From assembly GCA_007570785.1 (NCBI GenBank), contig ML662442.1, positions 29,833,681-29,897,680 of the forward strand: 64,000 nucleotides of DNA. The letters are read 5' to 3'. The position numbers and the translations under genes were made by a program. This DNA comes from Antilocapra americana. Lineage: Eukaryota > Chordata > Mammalia > Artiodactyla > Antilocapridae. Below the pieces are notes generated by a model. That model did no database searches, was not told where the DNA came from, and saw nothing but the letters and a program-made list of their open reading frames with translations. Of the stretch, positions 56,848 to 64,000 are shown in pieces; position 1 is the stretch's first letter, and the number at the start of each line of letters is the position of its first letter.

Positions 56848-56984
56848 TATGAACCCTTAGAATGAGCCAAAAATAACTTTTAGGTTTTTGGACCACTACA
56901 TCAGGACCACCTAAAAGGAAACTCCAAGAGAAGTGGATATATACTGTAAATCAGGCTAGAAAACTCCTAATTCTGTCTTTGATT

Positions 56985-57500
56985 TGTCTAATGTTGCATT
57001 AGTTTCTGCTGTACGGCAAAGTGAATCAGCCATACACACACTTTGTTGTTGTTGTTCAGTCACTAAGTCATGTCCAACTCTTTGCAACCCCATGAAATGC
57101 AGCATGCCAGTCTTCCCTGTCCTTCACTATCTCCTGAAGTTTGCTCAAACTCATGTCCATTGAGTTGGTGATGCCATCTGACCATCTCATCCTCTGTCGC
57201 TGTATACTTTTATCCTCTCTTTTTTAGATTTCCTTTCCATTTATGTCACCACAGAGCACTGAGTAGAGTTCCCTGTGCTACATAGTAGGTTCTTGTTAGT
57301 TACCTATTTTATATATAGTATCATTAGTGTGTATATGTCAATCCCAATCTCCCAGTTCATCCCATTCCCTCCTTTCCCCTTGGTATCTATACGCTTGTCC
57401 TCTCTGTCTGTGTCTCTATTTCTGCTTTGTAAATAAGATTTTCTATACCCATTTTTTTTTCAGATTCTACATATATGCATTAATATGTGGTATTTGTTTA
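56985..57500 (-). mobile_element. Artiodactyl L1 3' end, split by BovB
   Basis: TGCATTAGTTTCTGCTGTACGG before the BovB, and GATTTCCTTTCCATTTATGTC, CTATTTCTGCTTTGTAAATAAG and CAGATTCTACATATATGC after it, lie in reverse L1 order. Confidence 0.85.
57043..57200 (-). mobile_element. BovB LINE 3' fragment nested in L1
   Basis: TTGTTGTTGTTCAGTCACTAAG, CTTCACTATCTCCTGAAGTTTGC and CATCTCATCCTCTGTCGC are reverse BovB 3' end, 158 bp. Confidence 0.92.
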
Positions 57501-57661
57501 AATGGCATTTTCTCAGTCCCTGCGCAGGGTTATCATATCATGTTTTACAGGGCTGCATGGAGTTACTTATATTATCAACAACCATATTGGTTGATAAGTT
57601 ATAGGACTAAGTGTTTAAGTTATTCCTCTTTAAAAAAACTTTTCTTACCTATAACATATAA

Positions 57662-57788
57662 TTGTCCTAAGTCGCATCAGTCATGTCTGACTCTTTGCGA
57701 TCCCATGTACTATAGCCTACCAGGCTTCTCTGTCCATGGAATTCTCCAGGCAAGAATACTGGAACAGATTGTGATGCCCTCCTCCAAG
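57662..57788 (-). mobile_element. Bov-A unit
   Basis: CCTAAGTCGCATCAGTCATG ... CTGGAACAGATTGTGATGCCC. Monomer. Confidence 0.9.
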
Positions 57789-57911
57789 AACTTATTATAA
57801 GTGATTTCTAATTAAGCGTGTTGAATGATAATATGCTTTGTGGTCTACATCTCTCCCAAATCTCACTGAAATGATAGTAAAAGGACACAACGTGAAGAAC
57901 TAATGAAAATT

Positions 57912-58262
57912 AGACAAGGCTTGGTATACCAGTTATCTGTCATTGAATAAAAGCCACCTCAAAATTTAATGGCTTAGTATAACAGTATTTATTAGTTCAC
58001 AGTTCTTGAGGCAGCAGTTTGTTCAGGATTCAGCCACAATAACTTATCTTGGCTCCACGTGGCACTGACTTCGATTACTTGCAATTGCAGTTAGTGGACA
58101 GTTAGCTGGAGTTAACGATTGGGGCGCCTCAGATCTCCACAAGCCTCTCCAGCAGGCTGGCTCAGGCTGCTTCACATATTATTGAGGTTCCAAAGGAGGT
58201 GAGAGGAAGCTGCACAGGCTTCTCAAGGCCTTGTTAGTGGTCACTAATGATCACTTCTGCAG
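57912..58262 (-). mobile_element. LTR-like ancient repeat
   Basis: CCAGTTATCTGTCATTGAATAAAAG, ATTTAATGGCTTAGTATAAC and TATTTATTAGTTCACAGTTC resemble a mammalian LTR in reverse. Subfamily unresolved. Confidence 0.45.
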
Positions 58263-58267
58263 CTTTC

Positions 58268-58630
58268 TATTGTCAAACAAGTTGCAAGGTGTTTTGGACT
58301 GAACTGCATTCCCCCCAATTTCATATGTTGACGCCCTAACCTTGAATGTGACTTAATGTAATTCAAAACCAGAGAGGGCCTTTAACTTTAATTTAAATGA
58401 GATCATAAGGGTGGGGAGATCATCCAACAGGACCAGTGCTCTTATAAGAAGAGGAAGAGACTAGGGATGTGCATATACAGAGAAAAGGTCACAGTGAAAG
58501 TGTGGCCAGAAACCGACTCTGCTAACACCTTGATCTTGGACTTCCAGCCTCCAGAACTATGAAAAAATGAATTTTTGTTGGTTAAGCCACCCAGTCTATG
58601 GTATTTTGTTATGGCAACCTTAACATAAAG
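58268..58630 (+). mobile_element. MLT1-type (ERVL-MaLR) LTR
   Basis: CTGCATTCCCCCCAATTTCATATGTTGACG, GACCAGTGCTCTTATAAGAAGAGG, CTTGATCTTGGACTTCCAGCC and TTAAGCCACCCAGTCTATGG are MLT1C-like landmarks in order. Confidence 0.82.
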
Positions 58631-59729
58631 CTGGTTCAGATTTAAGAGGTGGAAAATAGACCACCTCTTGATGAAAGGAGCTGTAAACAATTTTGAAACA
58701 TTTTCAATCCACCACACTTGGAAAATGTCAGCTTGCTTTAGAAAGCAGAGGTGTATCAAGAGGTATACTTAAAGTAAAGCACAAAATACTCCCACTTTCT
58801 CCACACACACTTGTTTCACTTTATAATGGATATTGCATTAATTTTTTTAACTTAGGTAAATAGCTGGTAGTCATTTAGTAGGCATATATCTAATTAGAAT
58901 CTAGAAAATGATATTAAGACATAGAATTTTCATTAGAAAGTGAACCACTCATCTATTCTCAACTTTCTCTTCCTCTTAGGAAAAGGAATAAATGACTAGG
59001 AAATAAGTCCTATACCAGAGGCTTGAGAACTGCATAGGTATAAAAAGCAGTTTGTTGTTCTTATTCATGTGCTGGGATAAGAAGTAAATACTTTTTGGTT
59101 GAGAGGGCTCCTGATTTCAATAGGGACGCTAAGATAGAAGAAGGCAAATAGTAGTAATTAACTGCTAAAGCCAAGGTATGTATGCTGACCATAATAACAG
59201 CAGTAGGATTGGAGGGTATTCAGAATGACACATTTCCCAAAAATCTCTGCAGGAGTTTTATGTACAATAGAGTTACAGAGATCATAACAGATGGCAGCCA
59301 GCTAGGTCTGTAATTCATTTTGTTTAATGGGAAATACTCCAGCATTAGTGGTATGGCTCTGGTGTTGTGTCTTTGAACTCAGTAGTTCTGGTGGCAGCCT
59401 TCTGACACCTGTGTTTCCAGACTTTCCAGTGATTTTTGTAAGCACCTAATTCCCTGTCTTAAAACTCTTTCTACTTAAAGTACCTAGAGTGGCCCTGTGC
59501 CCTGAACACTACTAACATGCATCCCAGTAGGACCCTGAGTCCCTGCCATGTTTACTTCCCCAGTTTCTGGGTATATTATTAAGACAGATGACCTCAGAAA
59601 GTGGCACAATTCCTACATTTGACATGGTGAGTAAAAAATTACTGTAATATTTTTTAAAGTGCATCTCTGGGGAAATCACAGAGATGAGGCCATGGTATTT
59701 CCTATCCATCCGCACTTTTGGCCAGTGCA
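58631..59729. other. Unannotated sequence, possibly part of an ERV
   Basis: Bases 59380-59640 may belong to the same ERVL-type element as the pol fragment downstream, but I cannot place them. The rest is unrecognised. Confidence 0.4.
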
Positions 59730-61190
59730 AAAGATGGATGAGTCTTGAAAATCACAGAGGATTAGTGCAGGCTAAGTCAAGTGGGAATTCCAAATACACT
59801 GATCTTCCAAATGCAGTTGCTTTATTGCAGCAAATCTACACACACTGCATGACTGCAGCTTTTATCTGGATGCTCTGTTCTCTCTGTTCCAACAGAGAAC
59901 ACTATAAGTAGTTTGATTTCACCTCAGATGACAGAAACAGATTTTCAGCTCCAAGTTATTTTAACTCTCTATTCTCTGTGCCATAAATTAGTCTATAAGA
60001 ACTAAGTTGTCTCACCATCCTCCGCCAAATCAGCAATAATATGCTGATGAGCTCCAGAGAGCAGGAAGTGGCTGGTATTTTAGACTGAGACTACATGCCA
60101 GAAGGTAGGAAATAAACCCTATTCTAATGCAGTGACAGCTCAGGATCTGTGCTGTGTGGTCTGTGCAAGTTTATCCTCTCTAAAGTCAAGGACAATTTGT
60201 TTCCTACCTCTAGAAAAAAGTACTATGATTTCTGGTGCTCTTTGAATTTGAGAAGCACCAGACACGGTGTTTTGTGTGCCCTTCAGCCCCTTCCTGAGTG
60301 ACTTGTGAGGCCGACAGCTTTGAGCAGGGTCCAGAGGAAGACCCTCCGGTTGGTCCAGGCTGTGGCTTTTCCAAATGGCCTGTTAGGACCCAATGAGATC
60401 AGTGGTGCTCAAAAATCACATGAAGTCTAAGGAGTGGAAAGGTTACAACAGTACAAGATTTACAGTAGAAACCTCAAGAATTTAGAACAAAGCTATGCCT
60501 TCTTCAGCGATGTCCATTCTTCTTTTGGAGGAGGAGAACTTGGCTGGCCACTGGGCCCTGATAGAAACCAGGTGACTATGAAATATAAGCTACTCATCGT
60601 GCACTGAGTGTTATCCGATCTACCCAGCTGTCAAGTCAAGCATATCCAAGTGGAAACAGTATATAGGTGAGTGCATCTGAGCAGGTCCTGAAAGCTCAAG
60701 TTTCATAGGCTGATGGCTTCTTACTATGCCTACCTGTGCCACATGCCCCCTTCTCCACCAACCAAACTTGCAACACCATGAACACTTCTCCAGTATCAGC
60801 TAACTGAAAAAGAAAGAAAACGAAAATGTAACTTACAGATGGCTTTGCATAATAAGCTGGCACCGGCCTCAAATGGATTGCTGAGTGCCACTCAGTCCCC
60901 ACTTATTGGAAGGTGAAAAAATTCTCACAGTAGGTAGAACTTTAAGTGGTATAGCATCTTTGTTTTACCCTGAAGAGATAAGCTGATGGACAGGAACAAA
61001 TGCTTTGGTCAGATTGCTATAGACATGAAAAGAATAAGACAAGAGAATGGGTGACAAAGAAGCTTGGGAAGAAACATGTGGATGGGTCCCATAAAATGGG
61101 CCTATATTGTGAAGACATTAAGGTGCCACAGAAATGTCCAACACATTGTTTGCCAACCTGATAGCTGTTATTCTTTCTTGAGAACAAGAC
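59730..61190 (+). pseudogene. Decayed ERVL-type endogenous retrovirus pol fragment
   Basis: Stretches resembling the ERVL pol reverse-transcriptase region (59730-60230, for example GTCAAGTGGGAATTCCAAAT and GAGAGCAGGAAGTGGC) are followed by stretches resembling the connection/RNase H region (60300-61180, for example GCCACTGGGCCCTGATAGAAAC, CATCGTGCACTGAGTG and GGGTGACAAAGAAG), in genomic order on the plus strand. Every frame is broken by many stops and frameshifts, and no coding function remains. Expected regions: no gag or integrase was recognised nearby. An ancient, non-infectious relic; identification is by base-level resemblance from memory. Confidence 0.65.
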
Positions 61191-61788
61191 TTCAGTTTTG
61201 TATAGGTACCCATGACCCTCCTGTGACTTTATACTTCAAGGAAGACTGATCTTCCCCAATAGGTGAATCAATTAATCTAGCCCACGATGGTTATTCTCTT
61301 TTCCACATGAGTGGTTGGCTTAAAAAGGACTATGTGACCCAATTTTGCCAATGAGACTTTGAAGGAAGTATGCTGTGAGGTTAGTTCTGTGTGAGGTTTA
61401 TTAAAAAGAGAAATAAGAGGTGATCTCTTCTTCCACCTCACTTTGAATTGGGAGCTAGTCTTACAAATGAGAGGGACAGCATTTCTGCTTGTAGTGGATG
61501 TAGGAACAACATCTGGTTTCTAAGGCCAGCTGCATCTATAGTAGCATCCAATGTCAGGTGCCAACCGTGTCACCTGTGCGAGCTGTGATTTCTGATACTA
61601 AGTGGCAGCAGCAGCTGTGTCCTCACAGGAGTAGTTTTGTGATATGATTTAGGTCATATCCCTGACGGCATGGCTTCTCAACCTGACTGCTTCCCTGGAC
61701 AATCTCTAAAGTAACCAGTATCCTTTAAATAATCCCTTTTCTGCCCACACCAGGCAAAATCCATTTCTATTGTTTGTGATGAGGCTCC
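61191..61788. other. Unannotated sequence
   Basis: TTTTGCCAATGAGACTTTGAAGG (about 61342) recalls a common mammalian interspersed repeat that I cannot name. Nothing else. Confidence 0.4.
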
Positions 61789-61799
61789 CTGGCTGATAT

Positions 61800-62416
61800 C
61801 AGTTCAGCTCAGTTCAGTCAGTCAGTCGTGTCCGACTCTCTGAAACCCCATGGACGGCAGCACGCCAGGCTTCCCTGTCCATCACCAACTCCCGGAGGTT
61901 ACTCACACTCATGTCATCGAGTTGGTGATGCTACCAACCATCTCACCCACTGTCGTTCCTTTCTCCTCCCACCTTCAATCTTTCCCAGCATCAGGGTCTT
62001 TTCAAATCAGTCAGCTCTTCACATCAGGTGGCCAAAGTATTGGAGTTTCAGCATCAGTCCTTCCAATGAATATTCAGGACTGATTTGCTTTAGGATGGAC
62101 TGGTTTCATCTCCTTGCAGTCCAAGGGACTCTCAAGAGTCTTCTCCAACACCACAGTTCAAAGGCATCAATTTTTTGGTGCTCAGCTTTCTTTATAGTCC
62201 AACTCTCACATCCATACATGACTACTGGAAAAACTATAGCTCTGACTAGATGGGCCTTTGTTGGCAAAGTAATGTCTCTGCTTTTTAATATGCTGTCTAG
62301 GTTGGTCATAACTTTCCTTCCAAGGAGCAAGCGTCTTTTAATTTCATGGCTGCAGTCACCATCTGTGGTGATTTTGGAGCCCCAAAATATAAAGTATCTC
62401 ACTGTTTCCATTGATG
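61800..62416 (-). mobile_element. BovB LINE 3' part with target-site duplication
   Basis: Reverse BovB from CAGTTCAGCTCAGTTCAGTC (3' terminus) to ATAAAGTATCTCACTGTTTCC. The minus strand keeps 101 codons including SKITTDGDCSHEIKRRLLLG. Flanks CTGGCTGATAT (61789-61799) and CTGGCTAATAT (62417-62427) match at 10 of 11 bases. A 5'-truncated dead copy. Confidence 0.95.
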
Positions 62417-62427
62417 CTGGCTAATAT

Positions 62428-64000
62428 AGGTCTTCTGTATAAAATCATCTGTGAGCTTTGGTCCAAAAGAAAAAAAAATGTATTTTTGCTACCCTTAATA
62501 CTGTTCTTGGAATTAAGTGTTTCTTTGTAAGTTTTACTTTTTGATATTATTAACCATTAAGAAAGACAAATGTTCCTCCACCTACCAACAATAGTGTCTG
62601 TGTCAATCTCCAGCTGGTAAAAATAATTAAGGAACAAAACACCTTTTTTTGAAAGGACGGGAATGTTTTAAAAATATGTTAATAATGGACTCAATGGAAA
62701 CTAAATATGCAGTTGGGAAATGGAAAAATAAAGGCAGTGCCTTCCATATGGGCTGAATACAGAAGAATTAGGAGTAATTAATTATACAACTGGTTCAGTC
62801 ATAAGCAATCTGAGATACTGTATCCCCAAAGATGTGGGGGGAAGAAGTCTCCAAGGTACTAGACAAGCCTAAGCCCCGTATAAGACAAAATGTCAGGACT
62901 GATTCAGATATACAAGATACTTTTAAGTGAACTGGGCAAATCAGAAGAGAGGGACTAGGATGTAAAACTATACCTGGGACAAGAACCACAAATAATTGAT
63001 TTTGCTGAAGGTGGGAAGATAAAGGATGTACTTTTAAAAGCAAAATATGGTGTGCAAGGCAAGAAGAATGTATCACTATTGTAATTAGTCTTGCTTTATT
63101 ACTACATGCTTGAATAAATGAGTTTTACTTGTGGGGCAGCAAAATCAAAACAAAGAATTCTTTTGGTAGTCATCTGGTACAGTCACCTTAACCTACAAAC
63201 AGTAAGGCTGAGTCGGTTTAGTACTGAAGCCGCTCTATTCACAAGCACTGATCACTGTCTATTTTAGTTCCATAGCCATTAATTTCTTGATTTCCTATCC
63301 CACTGGAAATCTAATGCAGCCAAGCACTCCTTAAAATTATTCTGCTACATTCTATAATAGAAAGAACTCCCTATCTCCTCTCACTCCTAATGGAATCACA
63401 GTTCTGAGACCATTTTCCTCACAGAACAACTGAAATAACCTACTAACAGTTGAAAGTTTGAAGATCTGAAAATAAGCTAATGTCCATATGAACTATAATT
63501 TTTTTTTCATCAAACAAAAACCATAAAAAGCATTGTATGTGAGGTTACATGCTGCATATTAAGCTATACGCAGTGTACGAAGTTGAAAACCCAGAATTTA
63601 ATGTGAAATATTTTGAGCCTTAAATTTGGGCAATCGATTCATAATATAAAAGAAAGGGCTATGTAAGTTATAAACCTAATTTGGTTTCCACTTAAAGCAG
63701 AGGATGAGACAAAGACTTGGCTGCAGGGCATGTGTTAAGGAGGTGATTCCAGGGAAAAAGAGTAAAGGAGCGAGGAGAATGGGACCAGAGGAGTGGAAAA
63801 GTCAACACAAGGGCGTGTTATCCAAATCTCTGTTGTAGGCACAACGACTCAGTACCAGTTTGGCTGGTACTTCTGCAAAGTGTGAATTTTTTCCAGAATT
63901 TTCCATCTGGGGGAAGAGAGGATGAAGCCTGGCTCCCAATGTGGGAGACGTGGCTGATGTCTCCCTGAGCAGCACTAACAAAGCTCCCCTCTGGGTTATG
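62428..64000. other. Unannotated sequence to the window end
   Basis: No gene, repeat or RNA recognised on either strand. Confidence 0.45.

Noticed and set aside
61828..62424. 198-codon open frame on the plus strand
   Set aside because: It is antisense to the BovB element at 61800-62416. The coding sense is the minus strand, which matches BovB ORF2.
1..64000. Search for CRISPR arrays, insertion sequences, operons, phage-like clusters and replication origins
   Set aside because: No regularly spaced repeats or prokaryotic gene organisation. Repeat content is clearly ruminant.

Overview
The window is mammalian nuclear DNA, almost certainly from a ruminant (cattle, sheep, goat or a close relative). 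The evidence is the repeat content: many Bov-tA SINEs, Bov-A units, several BovB (RTE-type) LINE fragments, artiodactyl L1 3' ends and CHR-type SINEs shared across Cetartiodactyla, over a background of ancient mammalian MIR, L2, L1M and MLT1 copies. The Bov-tA/BovB combination does not resolve the species. There are no bacterial features such as operons, insertion sequences or CRISPR arrays.

I find no protein-coding gene that I can support. Open frames in repeats are LINE-derived or antisense to LINEs. The open frames outside repeats (the longest is 235 codons at 4179-4886) have no recognisable domain. The window therefore looks intergenic or deeply intronic. The best candidate for a real exon is a 100-codon stop-free stretch on the minus strand near 25.0-25.3 kb, just downstream of a good splice-acceptor-like sequence. 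I could not identify it.

Layout. 0-10 kb: a MIR split by a dimeric-tRNA Bov-tA, Bov-tA and CHR SINEs, L1 3' ends, and a long decayed L2 reverse-transcriptase segment (8.2-9.8 kb). 10-19 kb: an L1 interrupted by a Bov-A unit, a CpG-richer block with two perfect hairpins (12.9-13.1 kb), a second MIR split by Bov-tA, and long unannotated stretches. 19-26 kb: an L1 with the inverted 5' structure of twin priming, inserted inside a Bov-tA, then GC-richer unannotated DNA, L2 pieces and the candidate exon. 26-36 kb: L1M, MIR, MLT1, an LTR-like repeat, split L2, CHR-2 SINEs and Bov-tA copies. 36-46 kb: a 158-bp BovB, a 53-bp L1 remnant, MLT1 interrupted by L1s, a third MIR split by Bov-tA, and the longer BovB copies. 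46-59 kb: MIR, L1M, CHR-2, a SINE carrying an inverted copy of sequence 1 kb away, and LTRs. 59-64 kb: a decayed ERVL-type pol fragment, a BovB with target-site duplications, and 1.6 kb of unannotated DNA.

Nested insertions give relative ages: MIR, L2, L1M and MLT1 are hosts; CHR SINEs and older L1s come next; Bov-tA, Bov-A, BovB and artiodactyl L1s are youngest. Many boundaries are fixed by target-site duplications read directly from the sequence. Family names rest on recognition of consensus sequence from memory, because no search was possible. No new functional system is evident; the notable signals are records of insertion and rearrangement.
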